A stretch of 64,000 nucleotides of DNA from CAWIJJ01 sp963836405 (GTDB lineage Bacteria > Acidobacteriota > Terriglobia > Bryobacterales > Bryobacteraceae), in assembly GCA_963836405.1 (NCBI GenBank), contig CAWIJL010000005.1:186001-250000 (forward strand), given 5' to 3'. A program made the position numbers and the translations under genes. The notes beneath the pieces were generated by a model. It worked only from the letters and a program-made list of their open reading frames with translations. It ran no database searches and was not told where the DNA came from. How positions within the stretch are numbered: position 1 is the stretch's first letter; each line of letters starts with the position of its first letter. Positions 54,983 through 62,959 of the stretch are shown here, one piece after another.

Positions 54983-55651
54983 TCAGGGCAGGGGAGCGCC
55001 GGCGGCCAGCCGCTGCCACTCTTCCATCCGGCCGCGCAGGGATGCGGCCGTGGCCATTGCGGGGAACAGCCCGCCGATCACCGCCACCGAATCGGCGCCG
55101 GCCTCCCAGACGGAGGGCGCGTTGGCGAGCGTGATGCCTCCGATTGCCACCAGCGGCTTGTCCAGCAGGGCCCGGCATGTACGAACCTCTTCGACGCCGA
55201 CCACCGGGTCGGGGTTGCGTTTGGAGCCGGTTCCGAAGACGGGCCCGAGTGCGACATAGTCCACCGGTTCGCCGCCGGCCGCGCACAGTTGGCCGGGGTT
55301 GTGGCTGGAAAAACCGAGCACCGGGCCGGACCCGAGCAGCTTGCGGGCGGCGCGGGGAGGCAGGTCGTCCTGGCCGAGGTGCAGGCCGGCATCGAGGAGC
55401 ATGGCGAAATCGGCGCGGTCGTTGACGATGAACAGGGCGCCGGCTTCGCGGCAGAGGCCGGCCACTTCGCGGGCGGTTTCATAGACGGCGCGGGTCCAGT
55501 CGCCTTTATGGCGCATCTGGAGGATGCCGGCGCCGCCTTCGAGCAGGGCAGCAGCGGCAGCCGCGTGGCCGAGGTTGTGCGCGGCGAGCGAATCGGAATC
55601 GAGAATGGGGTAGACGCGCGGAAGTTTCAGGCCCATCGAATGCGCCATCAT
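54983..55651 (-). CDS. thiE: Thiamine-phosphate synthase
   Basis: 222 aa, TIM barrel. Motifs: LPRVYPILDSDSL, GAGILQMRHKG, LFIVNDRADFAMLLDAGLHL, GQDDLPP, FSSHNPGQL, PVDYVALGPVFGTGSK, LVAIGGITLANAPSV. It joins HMP-PP and HET-P to thiamine phosphate. It follows the zinc-ribbon membrane protein gene by 9 bp. No TPP riboswitch is evident upstream. The start could also be the internal Met at MGLKLPRV. Confidence 0.93.
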   Translation of the reverse strand: MMAHSMGLKLPRVYPILDSDSLAAHNLGHAAAAAALLEGGAGILQMRHKGDWTRAVYETAREVAGLCREAGALFIVNDRADFAMLLDAGLHLGQDDLPPRAARKLLGSGPVLGFSSHNPGQLCAAGGEPVDYVALGPVFGTGSKRNPDPVVGVEEVRTCRALLDKPLVAIGGITLANAPSVWEAGADSVAVIGGLFPAMATAASLRGRMEEWQRLAAGAPLP

Positions 55652-55660
55652 AGCGTAAAG

Positions 55661-56560
55661 CTACCGGGCGCTGTGGGCCTCTTCGAAGAACGTCTGCCAG
55701 GAAGCGTCAAGCGCCATCCAGCGGTCGCCCAGGCCTTCATCGGAATCCGAGAGGCAGAGCGAACCGTGTCCCGCGCTGCACAAGAGCTCGGTTTTGGCGG
55801 GATCGAGCACGCTCGAACGCGAGCCGAGCGATACGGGCATGGCCAGGCGCCGCAGGCAGACGGGGCAGCGCACGCGCTGGTCGGCGACACACCATGCCAG
55901 GGTGCGGCAGAAGATCACGATGAGGGCCAGCGAACAGGCGAGGCCGCCCACCAGGATGCGGACCATTTCGTGGGGCAGGCGCGCGCGCACGGCCGCGCCG
56001 CCTTCCACCCAGAGCAGCCAGCAGACCGCCGCGGCCAGGGATGTCTTCACCGCGAAAAAGGCCCAGTAGCGCCAGCCGTAGCCCTTCCAGGCCAGGCGTC
56101 GCAATCCCACCAGCGCGCCGCCCGCGATGAGCGAGACGACCACCGGGAACGCGTAGAGGAAGAGCGGGTTGGCGCGCGGAGGACGAATGCTCTTGTATCC
56201 CGAAGCGGCCAGCCAGCGGGTGACGGAGAAGCCATCCGAGAGCAGGCCGATAACGGTGAGCAGCAGCGCCGCACAGGTAATCACGAACGGCGCGCCGAGG
56301 CTCCAGTTGCGCAGGCTTGGCTTGTGGACGCGCGACCAGAAGGCATCGATCAGGGCGGCGCGGCAGAGCCAGGCGAGGTACGGGGCGGGGCTGCCGGCGA
56401 GTTCGCCGCGGTCGAGCAGGGCGAGGAGGTTGCGAAAGCGCGAGTCCCAGCGGGCCCGCCAGCCGTCGCGATAATCGCGCGGCACGAGGATGGCGGCGAA
56501 TGCCACGATCGAGCGGCAGACCAGCGGCGGCGGAGCTTCGGTGCGGTCGCGCCAGGGCAC
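55661..56560 (-). CDS. Membrane protein with zinc-ribbon-like C-terminus, unknown function
   Basis: 299 aa, GTG start. The soluble N-terminus (RDYRDGWRARWDSRFRNLLA) resembles the start of acidobacterial permease-like or sigma-linked proteins. About four hydrophobic helices follow (LGAPFVITCAALLLTVIGLL, ILVGGLACSLALIVIFC). Near the C-terminus is CPVCLRRLAMPVSLG, with later ELLCSAGHGSLCLSD, a Cys pattern that could bind zinc. It precedes thiE by 9 bp and follows the OmpA-like gene by 66 bp on the same strand. I do not recognise the family. Confidence 0.65.
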   Translation of the reverse strand: MPWRDRTEAPPPLVCRSIVAFAAILVPRDYRDGWRARWDSRFRNLLALLDRGELAGSPAPYLAWLCRAALIDAFWSRVHKPSLRNWSLGAPFVITCAALLLTVIGLLSDGFSVTRWLAASGYKSIRPPRANPLFLYAFPVVVSLIAGGALVGLRRLAWKGYGWRYWAFFAVKTSLAAAVCWLLWVEGGAAVRARLPHEMVRILVGGLACSLALIVIFCRTLAWCVADQRVRCPVCLRRLAMPVSLGSRSSVLDPAKTELLCSAGHGSLCLSDSDEGLGDRWMALDASWQTFFEEAHSAR

Positions 56561-56626
56561 GTTTGTCTTCCTGACACGAATAGACGGCGATGCGCGGGCG
56601 ATTGTTCCTTACGCGAGAACTTCCTG

Positions 56627-57385
56627 CTAACGTTTGGCGGCGGTAAGGGGAATCAGGGCGGTTACCTCAACCACCCGATCTTCCTGGAGGACCGGGGGCG
56701 TCAGTCCCTTACCCACTCCCGTGGACCCCGCGCCCAATAGAATCGTGCGAGAAGCGAGATCTTCGGAAGCGGGGGGCCACTTCCCGGGACGCGCCTCGAA
56801 CAGAAATCTTCTCACGGACAGGGCTCGCTGGTAGGCGAGGGAGAAGTTGCTCGAATAACTGGCGCGGCTTCTAGCGGTCAAGTCGCGCGCATCCACCCGT
56901 CCTATCAGAAGCAGCAGGGTGGGCTCAACTTTGCGCAATCGCCCGCCAAGGGATTCGAGGCAGCCGGCCGGGGAGTCGTTGGGTGGCAGCGTCAACTGAG
57001 GGTCGGCGTCGCCAAAGTATACTTTGCACGTCTCGGTAGTTGTAGACTGCATTGCCCGCCCGGCCGCTTGCACCGGCAGGGCGGACTCGAGAGCGGCGGC
57101 GCCGAACGCGACCAGGGTAAAGAAAATGGCGGCAATGAGAGCGACCACGAGAAGCGGCGCCTTCGACAGTTCGGCGGCCAACTTGGCTAGGGCTTCGATG
57201 ACTTTTTCGGGCGCGTCCGCAAGACCGTGCTGGTCCATGTCTAGCGTCTCTCGATCTGACACCTTTGAACTAACAGGGGGGCGCGCGAGGCGGAGAGCTA
57301 ACAGGACGGCTACGGCCGCGAAGATCGCAAAGGAAACGATCGCTAACGATGTACTTATCCAAAAGAGAATTCGCAAAGGATGCAT
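56627..57385 (-). CDS. Two-helix membrane protein with OmpA-like C-terminal domain
   Basis: 252 aa. Membrane segments at ~5-32 (ILFWISTSLAIVSFAIFAAV) and ~78-100 (LLVVALIAAIFFTLVAFGAA). The C-terminal part LLLIGRVDARDLTARSRASY then SLAYQRALSVRRFLFEA and EDRVVEVTAL follows the strand-helix order of OmpA/MotB peptidoglycan-binding domains (xxGxxD...N..LSxxRA..V..L). The canonical NxxLSxxRA residues are altered, so binding to peptidoglycan is uncertain. It lies 15 bp after the protease gene, so the two are co-transcribed. Confidence 0.6.
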   Translation of the reverse strand: MHPLRILFWISTSLAIVSFAIFAAVAVLLALRLARPPVSSKVSDRETLDMDQHGLADAPEKVIEALAKLAAELSKAPLLVVALIAAIFFTLVAFGAAALESALPVQAAGRAMQSTTTETCKVYFGDADPQLTLPPNDSPAGCLESLGGRLRKVEPTLLLLIGRVDARDLTARSRASYSSNFSLAYQRALSVRRFLFEARPGKWPPASEDLASRTILLGAGSTGVGKGLTPPVLQEDRVVEVTALIPLTAAKR

Positions 57386-57400
57386 TTTTCGCGACTTGGC

Positions 57401-58321
57401 TCAGATGGAAATCGAGCTGAAAGCGGGATCTGTCCGGATTTCCGCAAGTTGATGATCGGCGTCCTGAAAACACGATAGGACGTTGTTCCCACCGATCACG
57501 TGTCCGATGACGCTGCCCGGCGATTTTGCCAGCACAACCGGCCCACCCGAATCTCCCTTCTTGGTGACAGCGCTGCCGGAAATATAGATTTGCGTGAGCG
57601 CCAGTTGCGCCCTCGACACCCACCACCATTGTGCGGCACCGTAGATGACAGCCGGTTTATTGCCCGACCTGGTGAAGACCACTACCGGCGCGCGAGGAGA
57701 GGGAACGGCTGTGCCGGATATGCCGCGAGTGTTTAATTGCGTCACTCCAGACGTGAGGCCGATTACGGCCACGTCCACGCTGAAGGTGGCGCAACCGCCG
57801 GCCGTCGCCGAACTTCCGGTTCTGACAAAGACCACGTTTCCGATTTTGGCGCCCCCGCTGTCCGCGGCGCTCATTCCATTGGCCTGACCGACATGGCCGG
57901 CAGTCAGATACCCGCTCCCTCCCGACCATGTCACGGGCGCGCCCAGCAAGCCACTCTGGCCTGCCACCGAAGTTATGTCGCCGGGACTGGTGTGGAGAGT
58001 TGTCGAAGGAACTCGCACCGCCACGACCTCGCCGATTCCTTCGAGATTCTCACCGAAAACAGCGGTGAGCGCGGAATATGCGTCGGGGACATCGCGCCAT
58101 CCGACGGCTGACAACGGGGCTGACGCGCCTTCCGTCTCGATGTACAAGGCGGGCACGACGTCCGTTTCATTTCGGGCAAACAGGCCGACACCGCACACAC
58201 GGTATTCGAGCGCGAACGGTACCGAGCGATTTCTGGCTTGGGGTCCCTCGAACAGCGCCTCCGCGAGCAGCAAGGCCCGAGCCGCCGCGCCTCTATCGTT
58301 CCCGAACCGCCAAATCGGCAT
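57401..58321 (-). CDS. Trypsin-fold serine protease-like protein
   Basis: 306 aa. The chymotrypsin-fold triad is recognisable: His in GYLTAGHVGQ, Asp in FSVDVAVIGL, Ser in KKGDSGGPVVL. The N-terminal ~100 residues (ALEYRVCGVGLFARN, VVAVRVPSTTLHTSPG) are of unknown fold and there is no signal peptide, so the protein may be cytoplasmic or exported another way. ATG 58321 was chosen because AAGGA precedes it; a TTG at 58369 is an alternative. It is first in a likely operon with the OmpA-like membrane protein. Partner and substrate are unknown. Confidence 0.7.
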   Translation of the reverse strand: MPIWRFGNDRGAAARALLLAEALFEGPQARNRSVPFALEYRVCGVGLFARNETDVVPALYIETEGASAPLSAVGWRDVPDAYSALTAVFGENLEGIGEVVAVRVPSTTLHTSPGDITSVAGQSGLLGAPVTWSGGSGYLTAGHVGQANGMSAADSGGAKIGNVVFVRTGSSATAGGCATFSVDVAVIGLTSGVTQLNTRGISGTAVPSPRAPVVVFTRSGNKPAVIYGAAQWWWVSRAQLALTQIYISGSAVTKKGDSGGPVVLAKSPGSVIGHVIGGNNVLSCFQDADHQLAEIRTDPAFSSISI

Positions 58322-58416
58322 AGATCCTTCCGCGTGGTGATGGTTCCCTTTGCGAACCCGCAATTTCAAACACGTATGATTCAGAATCGGGCTGCAATCG
58401 ACTCTGTAACTACGGG

Positions 58417-58422
58417 ATTATA
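58417..58422 (-). promoter_or_regulatory. Candidate -10 box upstream of the protease operon
   Basis: A perfect TATAAT on the minus strand between the peroxiredoxin stop (58457) and the protease start (58321). The -35 region lacks a clear hexamer. It would give a leader of about 90 nt. Confidence 0.4.
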
Positions 58423-58456
58423 TGCCAAGCGCCGCCGGAATTCCCGCACCGCTCAC

Positions 58457-58891
58457 CTACCCGAGGACTTCCTGCGGGGACGGCACGCCGCGGCGGGCGA
58501 AGCGGATGACGCCGTCGGGGCCGATGCGGTAGACCGTCCGTTTGATCCACGGCCCGTTGGCGCGATAGAGGGCGGCGACGCGCTGGCCGGTGTCGACCAG
58601 CAGGGGGAAGGGAAAATTGAACTTCTTGCGAAACTTGCGGTGGCTTTCGCGGCTCCAGGGATTCACGCCGAATACGGCCACGCCGCGCGATTTGGCGTCG
58701 CTCCAACCGTCGCGGAAGTCGCAGAGTTGCCGGGTGCAGACGGGGGTGTCGTCGCCGGGGTAGAACACGAGCACCACGTCGCGGCCGCGAAAATCGGAGA
58801 GCCGCACCGTCTTCCCGGTATCGTCCTCGATGGTGAAATCGGGCGCTTCGGTTCCTACCGGAAGAGGATCGGAAAAGAGCCAGCCGAGCAT
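58457..58891 (-). CDS. Peroxiredoxin, BCP/PrxQ-like
   Basis: 144 aa. Thioredoxin fold with LPVGTEAPDFTIEDDTGKTV, VVLVFYPGDDTPVCTRQLC, where the peroxidatic Cys (~52) and resolving Cys (~57) are five apart as in PrxQ/BCP, and FPLLVDTGQRVAALY. It reduces hydroperoxides with thioredoxin as donor. The protein is slightly shorter than usual at the C-terminus (ends SPQEVLG). It starts 3 bp after the stop of the large secreted protein gene. Confidence 0.88.
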   Translation of the reverse strand: MLGWLFSDPLPVGTEAPDFTIEDDTGKTVRLSDFRGRDVVLVFYPGDDTPVCTRQLCDFRDGWSDAKSRGVAVFGVNPWSRESHRKFRKKFNFPFPLLVDTGQRVAALYRANGPWIKRTVYRIGPDGVIRFARRGVPSPQEVLG

Positions 58892-58894
58892 GTC

Positions 58895-61834
58895 TTATTG
58901 AATCGCAATGCGGACCGTGTTGCTATGCAAAAGATCGAGCGAAAGGATGACGTCGTAGGTGCCGGGCGCGAGGTTGTCGGGCACGCGGAAGTTTACCTGG
59001 TAGAGGCCGGTCCATCCGGGAGCGAGGCCGCTGTAGGTCGGGTTCACCGGGGAGGCGCCGACGAAGACGACGGGCACGGACGTGGTGCGCTCGTAGCCGC
59101 CGCTCGGACGCGTGGGGCCGAGGCCGGTGCAATAAGCTTCGAGGAAATCGCCGGGGCGCACGGGGGATGTCAGGGCGCTTGCAATGGTTCCGGACTTCAC
59201 GATGGCGTCGGGGAAGATGGCCGGCTGCATGGCGGCCACATTGACGCTGACGGTGCTTGCGGCGCCGGACGGCGAAATCGCGGAAAGCACGCCGGGACCG
59301 CTTGCCGCCGTTGCCGGCACGTAGAAGTTTACCTGGCGGTCGCTCACGTAGAGGAGCGGCAGGGCCCAGCCGTTCAACGTGACCCTGACGCCGCCGAGCT
59401 GGTCCGGCCATGGATAGGACGCGGATGCGGTGACGCCGCCGGCGAGGTTTGCGCCCAGGATGGTTTGAATCGCGCCCGCGGCAATGCCGTCTTCGAACGA
59501 AGCGGCGTTCACCACGCGCGAGGCCACGGGCACGGCCGCCCCGGCCGTCAATAGCAATTCCACGTTCGGCATGCCGTCGAGCGAGATGCGCAGCGTGTTC
59601 GACGCGGCCGCCCCCGGAGTCCACACGAAGGAAGCTTCGCCTTTCGCGCCCGTGAAAATTTCGGAAGGCGATGCGGTTCCACCCTGGGACGCAACGGCCA
59701 CGAGGCGGGCGCCCGCGTAGGGCAACTGGTTCTGGTCGGTGAGGCGGACGACAACCGGTTCGGAAAGGGGGTTGCCGGCGGCGGGGATCTGGCGGTCGCC
59801 CGAGACCGCGACCAACTTCAGGAGCGACGCATCCGCAACCTGCACGCGGGCGTAGGCCGGTTGGTAGGCCGGGTCGCGCGGCACGGCCGACACTTCTTCG
59901 ACGCCTGGGCGAATTCCGGCGATGGAGAAAGACGCGCTGGTTTTTCCGGCGGGAATGGTGGCCGAAGGCGGAAGGCCGGCGTTGCCGTTCGGCGCCTGGA
60001 ATTCAACGATGAGGTCGGCCTCCGGGGCAGCCTGCACGGTGAGCTGGGCCGAGGCCGCGGATCCGGCCACGATCCCCGCGGCGGGAAAAACGGAGAGCTT
60101 GAGCGAACGGCGGAGCGACGTATCCATCGCGGCGTTTGCCCCGGATGCCTGGCCGAAGAACGCTTCGAACTGCTGCCGGTAGGCTTCGATGCGGGCAAGG
60201 TCGGCGGCGGAGGGCTGGCTGCCCGCGGCCGTCACCAGGATGAAGGCCATGCGGAAGCGCCGCTGGGCCACGGTGGCATCCGGGGTGCGGCGGCCCATGA
60301 CCTGGATTACGTCGTTGACGGAAACGTTGCGGCGCGTGCCGTCGAAGCTTCTACCACTGGCCGGGTGCGAGTTCGCCAACGATGCGGGGGGGCCGGTGAC
60401 GACAAACGTATCGGGAACCTGGCTCGGTCCGGCGAAGCCCATCAGGTACTGGTCGAGCGGGGAGTATCCCTGGGTGACGTCGGTGGTGATGAAGCGCGGC
60501 TTGGCCGCGGGCCCCTGGTCGAGGATCCGCTCGCCTTCGAGCAGGGAGGCTTCGGAGTTGAACAGGAAGCTCCAGTGAGAGCCGCCGTAGCCGATCATCG
60601 GGCGGATGGTGGGATCGTCCGGGTCTGTGACGCTGGCGAAGGCCAGGAACAGGTGGCCGGCTTCGTGGCCGAGGACGGTGAGGGGCGTGTCGTGCGCGGC
60701 CGCGCGGACCGAAAGGATACCGGCGGGGTTGACCGGATACTGGCTCAGCGGGCCCATGTTCAGCACCGACAGGAGGCGCGAGGGCGACCTGTGCTCCACT
60801 CCGCTGTCTTCTTCGTCCACACCCCAGCCGCTGCCCTGGCTGCGCACGCGGCTCGCGTAGGCCACCGCGGTATCGAGCGCGCTGATGTTCATGTTGTTGT
60901 AGATGGCCAGGTAGTCGTAGGAATCGTCGTGGGTCTGGTAGAAGCGCTGCGCCACCGTGACCACGTCCACGGTAAGGTCCGTGCCGAACCGCTCGGCCAC
61001 GGCAGCGGTGTACGTTCCGCTGGTTTCGGTGCGGAAATCGAGCAGCGTGGTCTCGCCCTTGAGGGCGCCCGGCGCGATGCCCACGACGGCGCTCGAAGGA
61101 TTGACGCCGGCATAAGAGAACTCGATGCGGCCGGACGCGTACAGCTTGACCTGGAAGGTCTCCACAGGGCTGCTGCCGGAGGGATCCCATTCCGGCACGC
61201 GCACCCAGCTCACCACCACGCGCGAACTGTCGCTGAAGATGCGGACCCCGCCCGCGACCGCGGCGGGATTGAGGTCGTCGAACAGGGGAGCGATGCGCGG
61301 CGGGCCCGCCGTCATGCGGCCCAGCGAGCGGGCGCTCGAATCGTTGTCCGGCCTTGTGAAGGTGAGGTTGCCGTCCGAGTTCACGTAGACGCTTGAGTAG
61401 GTTGTGCCGAAGAACGGGAATGCGAACGGCAGAGCCACGGCACGGCTGTCGTCATCGTCGAGCGCGGCCAGGGGAGTGCTTGCTTGGGCGGCATCCTCTT
61501 CGTATCCCCCGCCGGTCACCGCATATTCGTATGCGTCCGCCTTGGCGCTTGTGGGCGTGAAGGCGAGCGTCATGAAATCCAGGTTGAAATCGTTCTGTCG
61601 CTCCACCACGCCGCCCGAGTCTTCGATCACGGCGATGTTGCCGACGTCGCGGTCGTTCGCGGCGGCCGCGATGGCGAGCGGGCGCGGACCGCGATTGCGC
61701 CGTGCCTGGCGGTGAAGGAAGGAGTCTTCCTTCGCGGTCTCGCCGGTGGTTCCGCAAATGGAAATCACCCGGCGCGCAAACACCGGCAACACGAGTAGAA
61801 AAACGATGAGAGAAAGAGGCCCGAGACGTCGCAT
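58895..61834 (-). CDS. Large secreted protein with nidogen-like, HExxH and TIGR03437 domains
   Basis: 979 aa. Signal peptide MRRLGPLSLIVFLLVLPVFA. Residues ~115-245 carry a nidogen-like domain (PFAFPFFGTTYSSVYVNSDG). A middle domain has VLGHEAGHLFLAF (~res 387), an HExxH zinc-protease motif, and SVLNMGPLSQYPVN; the third ligand is not certain. Two Ig-like beta units follow (PSATIPAGKTSASFSIAGI; VVRLTDQNQLPYAGARLVAV). The last ~210 residues match the TIGR03437 Solibacter C-terminal domain (VVNAASFEDGIAAGAIQTIL, NFYVPATAASGPGVLS). Probably an exported or surface metalloprotease-like protein. ATG 61834 was chosen for the signal peptide; it is divergent from the AIM24 gene with 48 bp between starts. 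Confidence 0.85.
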   Translation of the reverse strand: MRRLGPLSLIVFLLVLPVFARRVISICGTTGETAKEDSFLHRQARRNRGPRPLAIAAAANDRDVGNIAVIEDSGGVVERQNDFNLDFMTLAFTPTSAKADAYEYAVTGGGYEEDAAQASTPLAALDDDDSRAVALPFAFPFFGTTYSSVYVNSDGNLTFTRPDNDSSARSLGRMTAGPPRIAPLFDDLNPAAVAGGVRIFSDSSRVVVSWVRVPEWDPSGSSPVETFQVKLYASGRIEFSYAGVNPSSAVVGIAPGALKGETTLLDFRTETSGTYTAAVAERFGTDLTVDVVTVAQRFYQTHDDSYDYLAIYNNMNISALDTAVAYASRVRSQGSGWGVDEEDSGVEHRSPSRLLSVLNMGPLSQYPVNPAGILSVRAAAHDTPLTVLGHEAGHLFLAFASVTDPDDPTIRPMIGYGGSHWSFLFNSEASLLEGERILDQGPAAKPRFITTDVTQGYSPLDQYLMGFAGPSQVPDTFVVTGPPASLANSHPASGRSFDGTRRNVSVNDVIQVMGRRTPDATVAQRRFRMAFILVTAAGSQPSAADLARIEAYRQQFEAFFGQASGANAAMDTSLRRSLKLSVFPAAGIVAGSAASAQLTVQAAPEADLIVEFQAPNGNAGLPPSATIPAGKTSASFSIAGIRPGVEEVSAVPRDPAYQPAYARVQVADASLLKLVAVSGDRQIPAAGNPLSEPVVVRLTDQNQLPYAGARLVAVASQGGTASPSEIFTGAKGEASFVWTPGAAASNTLRISLDGMPNVELLLTAGAAVPVASRVVNAASFEDGIAAGAIQTILGANLAGGVTASASYPWPDQLGGVRVTLNGWALPLLYVSDRQVNFYVPATAASGPGVLSAISPSGAASTVSVNVAAMQPAIFPDAIVKSGTIASALTSPVRPGDFLEAYCTGLGPTRPSGGYERTTSVPVVFVGASPVNPTYSGLAPGWTGLYQVNFRVPDNLAPGTYDVILSLDLLHSNTVRIAIQ

Positions 61835-61882
61835 GCGGCTGTACGACCATTGTCCCATGGCCTGCGCTAGAATTCTTGTCTT

Positions 61883-62743
61883 ATGGCCTACTGCACGACT
61901 TGCGGCGCGAAGATCGCCGACGGATCGAGATTCTGCCCGGAATGCGGGCAGCAAATGGGCGCCTCTTCCGCGACGGCGAGCACAGCGTTCGCGCCGGAAC
62001 CGCTCGATTACACCATTCAGGGCGATAACCTTCAAGTGGCGCGCGTCCGCCTGAAACCGGGGCAGGACCTGTACGCCGAAGCGGGCAAGATGGTGTACAA
62101 GACGCCCAACGTCGTGTGGGAAACGCGCATGAGCGGCGAAACGATCGGGCAGAAACTGATGGGCGCGCTGAAGCGCACGGTGACGGGTGAATCGCTGTTT
62201 CTCACTTACTTCCGTTCCGAGGGTCAGGGCGAGGTGGGATTCGCGGGAAACTATCCGGGCCGCATTCAGGTGTTCGAACTGCCTCCCGGCAAGACGGTGC
62301 TGGCGCAGCGCGACAGCTTCTTATTCGCGCAAAGCTCGGTGCAGTTCAGCGTGGCGCTGGTGAAGAAAATCGGCGCGGGATTCTTTGGCGGGGAAGGCTT
62401 CATCCTGGAGAAATTTACCGGGCCGGGGGCGGTCTTCATCCACGGCGGCGGCGATTTCATCGAATTCGATCTCGCCGGCGGACAGACTTTGCAAGTGGAC
62501 ACCGGCTGCATCGTGGCGTTCGACGATTCGGTGGCCTACGACATCCAGTTCGTGGGAGGAATTAAAACCGCGATCTTTGGCGGAGAGGGATTGTTCCTGG
62601 CCACGCTCACGGGACCGGGACACGTCGTGATCCAAAGCATGACGCTGCAAAAGCTGCGCCGCGAAGTGGCGCCGACCAAGACCGGCGGCGACGAACGCGG
62701 ACCGCTGGGCGCGCTGGGCGGGATTTTCAATTCGGAAGATTGA
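61883..62743 (+). CDS. AIM24/TIGR00266 family protein with N-terminal zinc ribbon
   Basis: 286 aa. It starts with a double-CxxC zinc ribbon (CTTCGAKIADGSRFCPECG). From ~40 it follows AIM24 (TIGR00266): LQVARVRLKPGQDLYAEAGK, TGESLFLTYFRSEGQGEVGF, GGEGFILEKFTGPGAVFIHG and GGEGLFLATLTGPGHVVIQS. The fold is a double-stranded beta-helix; members are widespread and of unknown biochemical role, with possible membrane-associated assemblies. The zinc ribbon suggests docking to a partner. It shares a 48-bp divergent region with the TIGR03437 protein. Confidence 0.9.
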   Translation: MAYCTTCGAKIADGSRFCPECGQQMGASSATASTAFAPEPLDYTIQGDNLQVARVRLKPGQDLYAEAGKMVYKTPNVVWETRMSGETIGQKLMGALKRTVTGESLFLTYFRSEGQGEVGFAGNYPGRIQVFELPPGKTVLAQRDSFLFAQSSVQFSVALVKKIGAGFFGGEGFILEKFTGPGAVFIHGGGDFIEFDLAGGQTLQVDTGCIVAFDDSVAYDIQFVGGIKTAIFGGEGLFLATLTGPGHVVIQSMTLQKLRREVAPTKTGGDERGPLGALGGIFNSED

Positions 62744-62794
62744 TGGGCGCGGCGGGCGTCGCGGGTGAGGGTCCGCGACGCCGGACGGTTTTGG

Positions 62795-62938
62795 TCAGGC
62801 CTTCGTGTTCCTGGGGCCGCGGCCGGTGTTCTTCATTTTCTTGTCTTCGCGGCGCGCGGTGGTCTTTTTGTTGGTTGCGGGTTGATTGGGGGCGAAATCG
62901 GGAATGTTCGAATCGCCCGTGTTGTTTTGAATCGGCAT
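62795..62938 (-). CDS. Small basic protein, 47 aa, unknown
   Basis: Reads MPIQNNTGDSNIPDFAPNQ, then a Lys/Arg-rich tail (KKTTARREDKKMKN, ending GPRNTKA). It has a purine-rich AGAGGAAG site about ten bases before the ATG and lies 21 bp after the TPR gene stop on the same strand. It is too short to score as coding with certainty, but its composition (Asn, Lys, Thr rich, no stop in 47 codons, clean start) differs from the Arg/Pro/Ala shadow frames around it. No family recognised. Confidence 0.5.
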   Translation of the reverse strand: MPIQNNTGDSNIPDFAPNQPATNKKTTARREDKKMKNTGRGPRNTKA

Positions 62939-62959
62939 TTTCTTTCTTCCTCTCTGGTG

